Assembly (NCBI RefSeq): GCF_002868735.1
Contig: NZ_CP025611.1
Coordinates: 2,412,501-2,476,500 of the forward strand
Reading direction: 5' to 3'
Source: Niveispirillum cyanobacteriorum
GTDB lineage: Bacteria > Pseudomonadota > Alphaproteobacteria > Azospirillales > Azospirillaceae
DNA: 64,000 bases
The stretch's first letter is position 1; the number at the start of each line of letters is the position of its first letter. The translations under genes and the position numbers were made by a program. Below the pieces are notes generated by a model. It was not told the DNA's origin. It made no database searches and saw nothing but the letters and a program-made list of their open reading frames with translations. Positions 27,095 through 35,338 of this stretch are shown one piece after another.

Positions 27095-28795
27095 ATGACC
27101 CAGCATGCCTTGACCGATCCTGTCCCGACCCTGCCCGCCCCGGCTGCTGCCTGGCGCCGCTACCTGCCCAGCGGCTGGACCCTGGTGGTCCTGGCTATTG
27201 CGCTGGCTGTAGCGCTGCCGGTGATGATCGTGGGCAGCCGGGTCTTCGTGTCCTCCAACGGGGTGTGGACGCATTTGGCGAATACGGTTCTGTGGACCTA
27301 TATCGCCAACACCCTGATGCTGGCCGGTGGGGTGGCGGTGGGGGTCTCCATCATCGGGGTGGGCACGGCGTGGCTGGTCACCATGTGCCGGTTTCCGGGG
27401 CAGCGCTGGCTGGAATGGGCCCTGCTGCTGCCCATGGCGGTGCCGGCCTATGTGATGGCCTATACCTATACCGATCTGTTGCAGTTTGTGGGGCCGGTGC
27501 AGACGGGGCTGCGCGACCTGTTTGGCTGGCGACGGGCTGATTACTGGTTCCCCGACATCCGCTCGCTGGGCGGGGCCATCGCGGTCCTGTCCTTTGTCCT
27601 TTACCCCTATGTCTATCTGCTGGCCCGCGCGGCCTTCCTGGAACAGTCGGTCTGTGTGCTGGAGGTGGCGCGCACGCTGGGTGCAGGGGCCTGGCGCAGC
27701 TTTGCGCGCGTGGCCCTGCCGCTGGCCCGGCCGGCCATCGCCGCCGGCTTGGCCCTGTCGATGATGGAGGTGCTGGCCGATTTCGGGACGGTGCAGTATT
27801 TCGCCGTCGATACCTTTACCACCGGCATTTACCGCACCTGGTTCGCCATGGGGGAACCGGTGGCAGCGGCACAGTTGGCCTCTGTCCTGATGCTGTTTGT
27901 CATGGCGCTGGTCGTGATGGAACGGACCAGCCGGGGGCGGGCGCGCTATTTTCATTCCACGGGCCGCTATCGCGTGCTGCCATCCTACCGGCTGGGGGGT
28001 GTGCGGGCAGGGGCGGCGCTGGCGGCCTGCCTGCTGCCGCTGCTGCTGGGCTTTGTGGTACCGGTGGTCCTGCTGGCCCATATGGCCGTGACGGAGGGGG
28101 ACAGCCTGTTTGCCGACAGTTTCCGGCAACTGGCAGGCAATTCCTTCGTGCTGGCTGGTATCACCTCGATCCTGGCGGTTGCGCTGGCCGCCCTGGTCGC
28201 CTATGGGCTGCGGCTGCGGCCAACGCCGATGCTGAAGGGGGCGGCACGGGTGGCGGCCATGGGCTATGCCGTGCCGGGTAGCGTCATCGCCGTGGGTATC
28301 CTGATCCCCGCCGCGCATGTCGATAATGCCCTGGACGGGTTCATGCGTGGCCATTTCGGCCTGTCCACCGGCTTGATCCTGTCGGGCACCATCGTGGCCA
28401 TCGTCTATGCCTATCTGGTGCGGTTTCTGGCCGTGTCCTTCAACACAGTGGAGGCCAGCCTGTCCAAGATCCGACCAACCATGGATCAGGCGGCCCGTAT
28501 CCTGGGTCAGACGCCGGGTAAGACCCTGCTGAAGGTCCATACGCCCATCATGCGTGGCAGCCTGCTGACAGCGGCCCTGCTGGTCTTTGTGGATGTCATG
28601 AAGGAATTGCCGGCCACGATGATCGTGCGGCCCTTCAATTTCGACACGCTGGCTGTGCGCGTCTATACACTGGCCAGTGACGAACGGCTGGCGGAGGCCA
28701 GCACGCCGGCGCTGGCTATCGTGGCCGTCGGCATCATCCCGGTCATCCTGCTGTCCCGCGCCATCGCGAAAAGCCGGCCGGGTAGCGAGGGCTGA
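27095..28795 (+). CDS. Iron(III)-type ABC transporter permease (FbpB-like, two fused domains)
   Basis: 566 residues with about 12 membrane helices. Two binding-protein-dependent permease modules are joined in one chain. The EAA-loop of module 1 is EVARTLGAGAWRSFARVALPLARPAI and that of module 2 is DQAARILGQTPGKTLLKVHTPIMRG. This arrangement is typical of FbpB/SfuB ferric permeases. No substrate-binding protein or ATPase gene is adjacent, so partners must be encoded elsewhere. ATG at 27095. Confidence 0.92.
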   Translation: MTQHALTDPVPTLPAPAAAWRRYLPSGWTLVVLAIALAVALPVMIVGSRVFVSSNGVWTHLANTVLWTYIANTLMLAGGVAVGVSIIGVGTAWLVTMCRFPGQRWLEWALLLPMAVPAYVMAYTYTDLLQFVGPVQTGLRDLFGWRRADYWFPDIRSLGGAIAVLSFVLYPYVYLLARAAFLEQSVCVLEVARTLGAGAWRSFARVALPLARPAIAAGLALSMMEVLADFGTVQYFAVDTFTTGIYRTWFAMGEPVAAAQLASVLMLFVMALVVMERTSRGRARYFHSTGRYRVLPSYRLGGVRAGAALAACLLPLLLGFVVPVVLLAHMAVTEGDSLFADSFRQLAGNSFVLAGITSILAVALAALVAYGLRLRPTPMLKGAARVAAMGYAVPGSVIAVGILIPAAHVDNALDGFMRGHFGLSTGLILSGTIVAIVYAYLVRFLAVSFNTVEASLSKIRPTMDQAARILGQTPGKTLLKVHTPIMRGSLLTAALLVFVDVMKELPATMIVRPFNFDTLAVRVYTLASDERLAEASTPALAIVAVGIIPVILLSRAIAKSRPGSEG

Positions 28796-28803
28796 AACAA
28801 AAA

Positions 28804-28830
28804 ACCCCACCGCTGGGCGGTGGGGTCTTT
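28804..28830. terminator. Bidirectional terminator
   Basis: ACCCCACCGC-TGG-GCGGTGGGGT. On the minus strand it runs into TTTTTTG, serving the nitronate monooxygenase-like gene; on the plus strand into CTTTG, serving the permease. Confidence 0.88.
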
Positions 28831-28845
28831 GCAGAAGCGCTGTTC

Positions 28846-30243
28846 TTACTTGCCCGTCAGGATACGGTCCACCAGTTCCTTGACCGTCGGTACAAAGCCG
28901 TTAGCGTACCAGGGGTCCTGGGCGAAGCGGTAGGCATTATGGCCGGCGAACATCAACTGATGCTCGCAATCCTCTGAATGGCTGATGTTCTGCAAGGTCT
29001 TCTGGATGCAGAAGGAACGCGGATCGGCGCGGCGGCCCGTGGTCCCTTCCTCATTCTGCGACCAGTTGGAGAAGGCGCAGGCCGATAGGCAGCCCATGCA
29101 ATCCACCTGATCCTTCAGGATGGCGCGCGCACTGTCGGGCGTCACGAAGACCAGCGTCGTGTCCGGGGTCTTCAGCGCCTGGGTATAACCCTCTGCCACC
29201 CAACCCTCGGCATGGGCCTTGTCGGCGGCGGTCAAATAGACGGGGCGGCCACGCGGGCCAATGGCGAATTCTTCTGTCAGCTCGCCCACCGGCTCCGTCG
29301 CGAACGCCACCTGCCGTTCGGACCGCAGGCGCAGATCCTCCAGGAACGGGTTGCGCACAGCGGATGAGTAAAAGCCCGTCGGCGAGAACTTGTTCAGATA
29401 GACGTCGCCCGCCTTCAGGGTGAGAAGCTTCTGCTTCCAGGCGTCCGAAATCGGGCTTTCCTTGGTCAGCAGCGGGCGGGTCCCGAACTGGAATGCGATC
29501 GGGCCGATTTCGGGATTGTCCAGCCAGTGATCCCATTCCTCCAGCCACCAGACGCCGCCGGCCATGACGATGGGCGTCTGGGTCAGGCCGAAACTGTTCA
29601 TCATCTGGCGCAGGGCCGCGACGCGGGGATAGGGATCTTCCGGCTTCTGCGGGTCTTCGCTGTTCGACAGGCCATTATGGCCACCGGCCAGCCACGGGTC
29701 CTCATAGACCACGCCGCCAAGATTGCTGGGGAACTTGTTATAGGCGCGCAGCCACAGGGCGCGGAAGGCGCGGGCCGAGCTGACGATGGGATAGTAATGC
29801 ACGCCATGGCGCACGGCGATTTCCGCCACGCGGTAGGGCATGCCGGCACCGCAGGTCACGCCATGGACCAGGCCCTTGGCCCCTTCCAGGATGCCTTCCA
29901 AAATCTCCTCGGCTCCACCCATTTCCCACAGCACATTCACATGCAGACGGCCATTGCCGTTCGACACTTCATGGGCGATGCGGGCCTGGGTGATGCCGCC
30001 CTTGATGCCATAGGCGATCAGTTCATGGTGGCGTTCGCGGCGCGTACGGGTGTGATAGACCTGTTCAACCGGGTTGCCATTCTCGTCGTAGCTGTCGGCA
30101 TTGACGCCGGAAAAGGTGCCGATACCGCCGGCCGCCGCCCAGGCGCCCGCACTTTGCCCATTCGATACGGCGATGCCTTTCCCACCTTCAACCAGGGGCA
30201 GCACTTCCTTGCCGGACATGAACAGGGGCTTCAGCGCCTTCAC
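28846..30243 (-). CDS. Nitronate monooxygenase-like flavin oxidoreductase
   Basis: 465 residues, TIM-barrel FMN enzyme of the NMO/FabK/YrpB superfamily. N-terminal barrel strands include GGKGIAVSNGQSAGAWAAAGGIGTFSG; FMN-phosphate motifs include VMAGGVWWLEEW and FQFGTRPLLT. Unlike typical 320-360 residue NMOs, it has a C-terminal extension with DCMGCLSACAFSNW, then CIQKTLQNI and EDCEHQLMF. These Cys residues suggest an Fe-S or metal site. GTG start with GGAGGA. A conserved alphaproteobacterial enzyme; substrate unknown. Confidence 0.85.
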   Translation of the reverse strand: MKALKPLFMSGKEVLPLVEGGKGIAVSNGQSAGAWAAAGGIGTFSGVNADSYDENGNPVEQVYHTRTRRERHHELIAYGIKGGITQARIAHEVSNGNGRLHVNVLWEMGGAEEILEGILEGAKGLVHGVTCGAGMPYRVAEIAVRHGVHYYPIVSSARAFRALWLRAYNKFPSNLGGVVYEDPWLAGGHNGLSNSEDPQKPEDPYPRVAALRQMMNSFGLTQTPIVMAGGVWWLEEWDHWLDNPEIGPIAFQFGTRPLLTKESPISDAWKQKLLTLKAGDVYLNKFSPTGFYSSAVRNPFLEDLRLRSERQVAFATEPVGELTEEFAIGPRGRPVYLTAADKAHAEGWVAEGYTQALKTPDTTLVFVTPDSARAILKDQVDCMGCLSACAFSNWSQNEEGTTGRRADPRSFCIQKTLQNISHSEDCEHQLMFAGHNAYRFAQDPWYANGFVPTVKELVDRILTGK

Positions 30244-30414
30244 CGTACTTCCTCCGAAAGACCAACCGGTACCAGTCCCGCTGCCATCACAGGCGCGGGT
30301 TCACCAGGGGTGCATATAGGAAAAGATATCGAAGCGAAAGAGGGGGGGTGGCCCTCACCGTCACATTATGTTTACCTAACGTAAGGTGACGTCGGTAACG
30401 TTGGAGCCAGGCCC

Positions 30415-30834
30415 ATGACTGACAACGACCGGAACGGTCAGGTTACCCCGTGTCTGCGCTATCGCGATGCGCCTGCCGCCATTGCCTGGCTGGGCCGGGT
30501 TCTGGGCTTTACCGAACAGCTTGTCGTGCCGGGTGAGGATGGGGGCATCACCCATGCCCAACTGGTGCTGGGCCGGGGCATGGTGATGCTGGGCAGCGAC
30601 CGGGAAGACATGTACGGGTTCCGGGCCCCCGGTGCCGATGGGTCGGGTGCGGCGCTGAACTGCTTCATCCTCACCGATATCGACGCCGCCTATGCCCGCG
30701 CCGTGGCGGCGGGGGAGAAGGCGCTGGAAGGCGGGATCATTGACACGCCCTACGGGTCGCGCGCTTTTACTCTGCGCGACCCGGAAGGCCATCTCTGGCA
30801 CCTCGGAACGTATGATCCGTGGAAGCTTGACTAA
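30415..30834 (+). CDS. VOC-family (glyoxalase/bleomycin-resistance fold) protein
   Basis: 139 residues, PhnB-like VOC domain: PCLRYRDAPAAIAWLGRVLGF, AQLVLGRGMVMLGSD, YGSRAFTLRDPEGHLWHLGTY. The terminal DPEGHLW...T motif carries a possible metal ligand. GGAG ribosome site. TTTACCTAACGTAAGG upstream (near 30370-30387) is an imperfect palindrome resembling MerR/LiuR-type sites. Its last four bases overlap the convergent phage-like gene. Confidence 0.85.
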   Translation: MTDNDRNGQVTPCLRYRDAPAAIAWLGRVLGFTEQLVVPGEDGGITHAQLVLGRGMVMLGSDREDMYGFRAPGADGSGAALNCFILTDIDAAYARAVAAGEKALEGGIIDTPYGSRAFTLRDPEGHLWHLGTYDPWKLD

Positions 30835-31532
30835 CTTCCATAGGTTCGGCGGAAGCCTTCGGTCACCTTGGCGATGAAACCGGGGTCGCGGTCGCGCCAG
30901 TAGCGGGGGTCGGCGATCATGCGGTTCAGGTCGCCCATCCCCTCGCCATCGCCCTCACCAGCACCGGGGCGCAGCACCTTGGGTTCGCCACCGCCATCGG
31001 CCATCAGCCGGTGCAGCGCCATCACCCCATCTGCTGTGCCCGACAGGGCCGACAGAAGCGGGGCCGGCAGGTTGCGCTGTCCCCAGGCCAGCATCTGGCC
31101 CGACAGGTCGCGCCACTTCTCCTCGCCCCCGAAATGGCCGATCAGCTTTTCCAGCTCTGCCTCGGCCTGATAACCCTCCGCCATCTCCTGCAAGAGGGGC
31201 ACGAGTTTCTCAGCGGCCAGATCATAGAGAAGCTGTGCCTGTTCGGGCGTGTAACCGGCGCCATGCAGGCGGGCATTGATCTCTGTATCGGGGCCGAACA
31301 GGCCATGGTCGCAGCGTATGCAGTACTCATCCGCGCTGGCCGGCACGCCCAGCAGCGATAGGGCCTTGGCCTTTTCCGCCGCCGGGTCGGGCGGGGTGGA
31401 AAGCTTGCGTTCCAGCTCCTGATAGGATTTCAACAGGGCATCGACGCGGATGGTGCCCGCGTCCGGGTCCCAGAACTTCACGGGCACATGGTCGGGACGG
31501 ACCGGGGTTTCGGTGATCTGGGTAACGTCCAT
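30831..31532 (-). CDS. Phage T7-type capsid assembly (scaffolding) protein
   Basis: 233 residues. It resembles the Phage_T7_Capsid scaffolding family: PVKFWDPDAGTIRVDALLKSYQELERKL at the start, then SADEYCIRCDHGLFGPDTEINARLHGAGYTPEQAQLLYDLAAEKLVPLLQEM. The rest is helical and charged, with a Gly-rich linker and a C-terminal helix (GFIAKVTEGFRR), as expected for a scaffold that guides procapsid assembly. ATG 31532 with AAAGGA. Last gene of the operon; the major capsid gene expected next is absent. Convergent 4-bp overlap with the VOC gene. Confidence 0.75.
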   Translation of the reverse strand: MDVTQITETPVRPDHVPVKFWDPDAGTIRVDALLKSYQELERKLSTPPDPAAEKAKALSLLGVPASADEYCIRCDHGLFGPDTEINARLHGAGYTPEQAQLLYDLAAEKLVPLLQEMAEGYQAEAELEKLIGHFGGEEKWRDLSGQMLAWGQRNLPAPLLSALSGTADGVMALHRLMADGGGEPKVLRPGAGEGDGEGMGDLNRMIADPRYWRDRDPGFIAKVTEGFRRTYGS

Positions 31533-31555
31533 GATGGGTTCCTTTAACAATGAGG

Positions 31556-31816
31556 TCAGGTCATGGCCAACCCGCCGCGACAGGCGAGATGGCGAAGCGT
31601 GAGGACAAGAGCCCGCTGCCCCTCCAGATGGCGCAGCCGCGCCTCCGTCACATCGGGACCGGGGCTGGTGGTCAGGGTGATGCGGGTTAGATGCGACAGC
31701 AGCAGATGCCCGTCGGCGGTGGCGAATAACCGGGCACAGGCCGCGGCTAATCGGTCCTCCGCCTGCGGGGCGGGATCAGGATCAATGCCTGCCCAGGGCC
31801 AGCCGGGTTCAGCCAT
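31556..31816 (-). CDS. Bbp19-like small phage protein
   Basis: 86 residues. The core LAAACARLFATADGHLLLSHLTRITL...RLRHLEGQRALVLTLRHLA resembles the Bbp19 family, first named in Bordetella podophage BPP-1 and usually encoded just after a portal gene. Its start overlaps the portal stop by 8 bp, indicating coupling. Function unknown. Confidence 0.7.
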   Translation of the reverse strand: MAEPGWPWAGIDPDPAPQAEDRLAAACARLFATADGHLLLSHLTRITLTTSPGPDVTEARLRHLEGQRALVLTLRHLACRGGLAMT

Positions 31817-33311
31817 TCGTTGCCTCCACCGCCGGCAGCGACCGGATCAGGACCGGCGGTACGCCCGCCGCATCGGCCAGGAACCGGGCGCAGGCCGGTA
31901 GATCGACGACGGACAGGGCGTCCGGTCCCAGGCTGGATACGGTTTCCAGCCAGCGCAGCGTCGCCTCCGCATCGCGCTGCGCCTGGGCACGGGCCAGGGG
32001 CGACAGGATGCGAATCTGCACCTGCCGACCATCGGCGGCGATATCGGGCACCAGACCCCGACGCCGCAGGATCGATAAGCAGCGCCGCACCAGCGGCACC
32101 AGCAGTTCCGATTGCAGCCGCCCGAAGGTGGCGCCCAGCAGCCGCGCCACCTCCGCCCCCCGCTCCAGCACCTCTGTCGCCGTCATGCGCGGCCCCGCAA
32201 CGGGGGCCAGCCGGTCGGCCAGCAAGGCATGGCGGATGCGGGCGCGCAGATCATCCAGCACCAGCTGACTGACATCGAATCGCCCCGGGCTGGCCAGCGG
32301 CGTCAGCCCCGCCGACCCCACGGCCTTGGGAATGATGGTACCGGGCACCAGCCGGATGGCGCCGGGGTTCAACACCCCGTCATCATCCGCCTGCCAGATG
32401 CCGGTGACGGCGATGGAGGCGTTTTTCAGGACGAGTTCGACCACCTTGTTGGCGGTCTTGATGTCGGGCAGGGCCTTCATCACGGGGCTGCGGCCATAGG
32501 TTTCGCCCGGTGCCTTCAGCCAGCGAAAGGCGATGAAGGGCATCTCGGTAAAGCGGCCATCGGCCAGCAGCACCGGCTCACCTTCCTCCAGTACGATGCG
32601 CCAGTGCCAGCCGGCCCCGTCGGCCGTCACGGCCTCAATGATAGGAAAGCGGCGGGCGGGGTCGGCGGCACCATCACGCTTGACCGTGTCGGGGATGCGG
32701 TCCACGGGCACGCGGGCCGCCAGTTCAGCCAGGGTCAGGCGCTGGCGGCGGTAAAGCTGGTCCAGCCGTCCCTCCTCCCCCTCCTCCAACACCAGATCGG
32801 ACAGGGGGACGGCGGTGAAGCGCAGGGCGGATGGGGCACCGGGCGTTGATTCCTCCACCAGCAGGCAGCCGGTTCCACCCGTCACCACATCCAGAAAGGC
32901 CTGATGCACCTCCACGGCGAAGTTGGAGCGGTCGATCTGAGCGTGGAACGCCTCCGACGCTTCCAGCAGCATTGGCGCCAGGGCGTCGGCCAGGTCGGTC
33001 TCCAACACCGGGCCGGGCATCAGCCCCACCCAGCGCGACCAGGGCGGCGTCAACTGCGCCAGCAATGAGGCCGCCAGCTGATCTACGGCATCGGCGGCGG
33101 TGGCATCATAGAGGCGGTCGCCGCGCCGGGTGCCAGCGGTGGCCCCGCTGTCAAAGGCCGCATGCTGGGGCAGGGCATGTTCATAACATTCCCGCCATAG
33201 CGGTTCCCAGCTAGCCCGCCGCGCGGCGGCACGGGCGTAACGGTCCAGAAGAAAGGCGGCCTGCGGATCGGATGTCGGGCGGTCGGCGGTATGGGGCAGG
33301 GGACTGTCCAT
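31809..33311 (-). CDS. Podovirus-type portal / head-to-tail connecting protein
   Basis: 500 residues, length typical of T7-like portals. N-terminal LDRYARAAARRASWEPLWRECYEHALPQ, then GDRLYDATAADAVDQLAASLLAQLTPPWSRWVGL, the signature of the head-tail connector family. The middle has GETYGRSPVMKALPDIKTANKVVELVLKNASIAVTGIW (portal wing/stem), followed by RMTATEVLERGAEVARLLGATFGRLQSELLVPLV. No frameshift or stop, so the gene is under selection or recently acquired. Confidence 0.88.
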   Translation of the reverse strand: MDSPLPHTADRPTSDPQAAFLLDRYARAAARRASWEPLWRECYEHALPQHAAFDSGATAGTRRGDRLYDATAADAVDQLAASLLAQLTPPWSRWVGLMPGPVLETDLADALAPMLLEASEAFHAQIDRSNFAVEVHQAFLDVVTGGTGCLLVEESTPGAPSALRFTAVPLSDLVLEEGEEGRLDQLYRRQRLTLAELAARVPVDRIPDTVKRDGAADPARRFPIIEAVTADGAGWHWRIVLEEGEPVLLADGRFTEMPFIAFRWLKAPGETYGRSPVMKALPDIKTANKVVELVLKNASIAVTGIWQADDDGVLNPGAIRLVPGTIIPKAVGSAGLTPLASPGRFDVSQLVLDDLRARIRHALLADRLAPVAGPRMTATEVLERGAEVARLLGATFGRLQSELLVPLVRRCLSILRRRGLVPDIAADGRQVQIRILSPLARAQAQRDAEATLRWLETVSSLGPDALSVVDLPACARFLADAAGVPPVLIRSLPAVEATNG

Positions 33312-33314
33312 GGA

Positions 33315-33971
33315 TCATTCCCCCAGTAGGGTTTTGCGGGCAGGCGCCAGCGCACCGGGGGCCAGCACCCCGCGCCAGCCGGTCAGGACCGTGCCCGCCC
33401 GGCCCGTGGCGCGGCGCAGCAAACTCTGCTCACCCGCTGTGGGGCCGGTGGCGGTATTGGCCGGGGTGGCGACGGCGGCAGGCGTGGTGGCGGTCGGGGC
33501 GGTTACCGCCGGCGTGGCTGGGGCCGCGACCGCGACGGCGCGCGGTTTGGGGGTGGAGACGAGACGGGCCAAGATCGATGGCTCCTTCCTGATGTTCCGG
33601 GGAATGGGGGGATCGCCGCCCAGATGGCAGTAGAGTTGCCAGGGCGTCAGGATCAGCGGGGCGCAGATGCCCAGGATGCGCTTGGCCACCGACACGCAGG
33701 TCAGCGGCGTGAACGGCCATTGCGTGGGCAGGGGCGGATGAAGCGGGCTTTCCAGTACGCGGTGGCCGCGCGTGCGGAACCAGGCGGCCAGATCGGTGTC
33801 GGGCGGCAGCGGGTGGTATTCCACCTCCAGCAGGGTCGACAGCGGATCGATGGTGATCCAGCCGCCGGGGGCCGGCAGTGCCACGAACACATGCCGGAAG
33901 CCGGGTTTCAGCCCGCGCAGCCAGGCAATCTCCGTCTCATGACAGAAAACCAGCAGGGCTGGCCCCTTCAT
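33315..33971 (-). CDS. Unknown phage-operon protein with possible permuted papain-like fold
   Basis: 218 residues. The N-terminal ~130 residues are globular: ALLVFCHETEIAWLRGLKPGFRHVFVAL, GGWITIDPLSTLLEVEY, FTPLTCVSVAKRILGI. The order His (FRHVFVAL), polar (TIDP), then Cys at a helix start (TCVSVAKRILG) fits circularly permuted NlpC/P60-like cysteine hydrolases; this is inference from spacing. The last ~75 residues are a Thr/Ala/Pro linker and a short basic tail (LLRRATGRAGTVLTGWRGVLAP). It lies 3 bp before the portal start and overlaps the upstream gene by 4 bp. Confidence 0.65.
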   Translation of the reverse strand: MKGPALLVFCHETEIAWLRGLKPGFRHVFVALPAPGGWITIDPLSTLLEVEYHPLPPDTDLAAWFRTRGHRVLESPLHPPLPTQWPFTPLTCVSVAKRILGICAPLILTPWQLYCHLGGDPPIPRNIRKEPSILARLVSTPKPRAVAVAAPATPAVTAPTATTPAAVATPANTATGPTAGEQSLLRRATGRAGTVLTGWRGVLAPGALAPARKTLLGE

Positions 33972-34360
33972 GTCACGATGCCCTTCTCGTGCAGGACCGG
34001 GGCCAGGACAGCAAAGGCCTCGCACCAGATTGTGTGATCGCGCATTTCCCGCCGGCATTCCGGATCGGGCGCGAATTGCCGGCGGCCATAATGGGCCAGG
34101 ACCAGCAGGTGATCACGTAGCAGCCGGCGCTTGCGGTAGAGCTGATCCAGCGTGCGTAGGATGTCCAGCGGCTCGCACGGGCGGTTCACCAGCCCCTGGC
34201 CAGCCCGGATGCGGGCACCGGCTTGTCGGGCCTCATTGGCCATGATGAACCAGAACCATGCCTCCTCCGCGCTGTCGAATGGGGTGGTGGGCGGGGGCGG
34301 AAGGTTCCGGATGGCACGGGGGCGCGGGCCGGGGCTGCGGGAAAGGGGCTGTGCCGTCAT
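33968..34360 (-). CDS. Hypothetical protein, first gene of the phage-like operon
   Basis: 130 residues. A Pro/Arg-rich N-terminus, then a helical domain: DSAEEAWFWFIMANEARQAGARI, PCEPLDILRTLDQLYRKRRLLRDHLLVLAHYGRRQ and MRDHTIWCEAFAVLAPVLHEKGIV. I recall similar proteins in other Rhodospirillales but no function. It overlaps the next gene by 4 bp. Position suggests a packaging or regulatory role, but this is not shown. Confidence 0.65.
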   Translation of the reverse strand: MTAQPLSRSPGPRPRAIRNLPPPPTTPFDSAEEAWFWFIMANEARQAGARIRAGQGLVNRPCEPLDILRTLDQLYRKRRLLRDHLLVLAHYGRRQFAPDPECRREMRDHTIWCEAFAVLAPVLHEKGIVT

Positions 34361-34383
34361 GTCGGGAACCTTCCAGAATCATA

Positions 34384-34485
34384 AAGGAATATTTCCCTTA
34401 AAACGACACGCTATAATTCCTATGTCAAGGGATAAGTGAAAATTATCCTAGGGACAGGGTTGCTGGTTTCTGGGATAAGACTCCC
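34384..34485. promoter_or_regulatory. Divergent promoter/operator region of the phage-like operon and S24 repressor
   Basis: AT-rich interval with recurring half-sites: AAGGAATATTTCCCTT (34384-34399, imperfect palindrome), AGGGATAA-N7-TTATCCTA (34428-34450) and GGGATAAG (34472-34479). GGATAA/TTATCC is the shared core. TATAAT (34422-34427) is a possible -10 box. The arrangement matches a repressor controlling itself and a divergent phage operon. Confidence 0.5.
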
Positions 34486-35145
34486 ATGCTCAAGCATGCA
34501 GATATATGGCGGGCCATTGATCGGCTGGCGCAGCGACATGGCCTCTCCGCTTCCGGACTTGCCAAGCGCGGCGGTTTGGACCCGACCACCTTCAACAAGT
34601 CCAAGCGCATGACGCCGGATGGCAAGCTGCGCTGGCCTTCTACGGAAAGCATCGCCAAGGTGCTGGAAGCGACGGCCAGCAGCTTCACCGACTTCGTGGG
34701 CCTGACGGGGGAGGGAACGGGTTCCGGCGACGCGCCCTCGGCGGCCGCTGCGGCCTCCCTGCGCCGTGTGCCGGTCATCGGCTATGCCCAGGCGGGCAAT
34801 GACGGCTATTTCGACGATGCTGGCTATCCCGCCGGCAATGGCTGGGACGAGCTGGAATTTCCGCATGTTACCGACGACCATGCCTACGCGCTGGAAGTGT
34901 CGGGCGACAGTATGGAACCCGTCTATCGTGACGGCGACATCATCATCATCTCGCCCGCCGCGTCCGTCCGCCGAGGGGACCGGGTTGTGGTCCGCACCAG
35001 GGATGGTGAGGTGATGGCCAAGCAACTGGCCCGCCAGACGGCCAACCGACTGGAGCTGGTCTCGCTCAACCGTGCGCATCCCGACCGGTCGCTGGCCATG
35101 GCAGATGTGTCCTGGATTGCCCGCATCATGTGGGCCAGCCAGTAG
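34486..35145 (+). CDS. S24 (CI/LexA-like) phage-type repressor with N-terminal HTH
   Basis: 219 residues. The N-terminal HTH (IDRLAQRHGLSASGLAKRGGLDPTTFNKS, about 10-60) has the unusually long recognition loop of chromosomal S24 repressors. A Gly/Ala linker follows (about 80-95). The C-terminal S24 domain has VPVIGYAQAGNDGYFDDAG as the cleavage/entry segment, the catalytic Ser in EVSGDSMEPVYRDGDIIII and the Lys in VMAKQLARQT. The canonical Ala-Gly cleavage pair appears as AGN. Self-cleavage through RecA on DNA damage is plausible. Divergent from the phage operon. Confidence 0.9.
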   Translation: MLKHADIWRAIDRLAQRHGLSASGLAKRGGLDPTTFNKSKRMTPDGKLRWPSTESIAKVLEATASSFTDFVGLTGEGTGSGDAPSAAAAASLRRVPVIGYAQAGNDGYFDDAGYPAGNGWDELEFPHVTDDHAYALEVSGDSMEPVYRDGDIIIISPAASVRRGDRVVVRTRDGEVMAKQLARQTANRLELVSLNRAHPDRSLAMADVSWIARIMWASQ

Positions 35146-35205
35146 TAGGCGGCTGCTTTTTGACCCCCTAACCCTTGTGGTCCATCCGATTCGTTTCCCG
35201 TCCTG

Positions 35206-35250
35206 GCGACTCGAGTCGCAGGCACAGGGACAGAGTCAGAATTTGCGACT
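35206..35250. repeat. Cluster of GCGACTC inverted half-sites
   Basis: GCGACTCGAGTCGC (35206-35219) is a perfect 14-bp palindrome. GAGTCGCA within it pairs again with TGCGACTC at 35244-35251. A further GAGTCGCG lies at 35328-35335, just before the next start codon. It may be a regulator-binding array for the 112-residue gene. Confidence 0.45.
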
Positions 35251-35338
35251 CTTCTGTCCTAGGAATAAAAGCATTGACGGCGGATATCAGGCTGCCATAG
35301 CCTGTCTCTGGTTGCTTTTTCCTGCCGGAGTCGCGTCC

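Noticed and set aside
26048-28810. 920-codon minus-strand frame opposite mepA and the permease
   Set aside because: Low-complexity His/Gln/Gly/Arg-rich translation typical of antisense of GC-rich genes; conserved domains lie on the plus strand.
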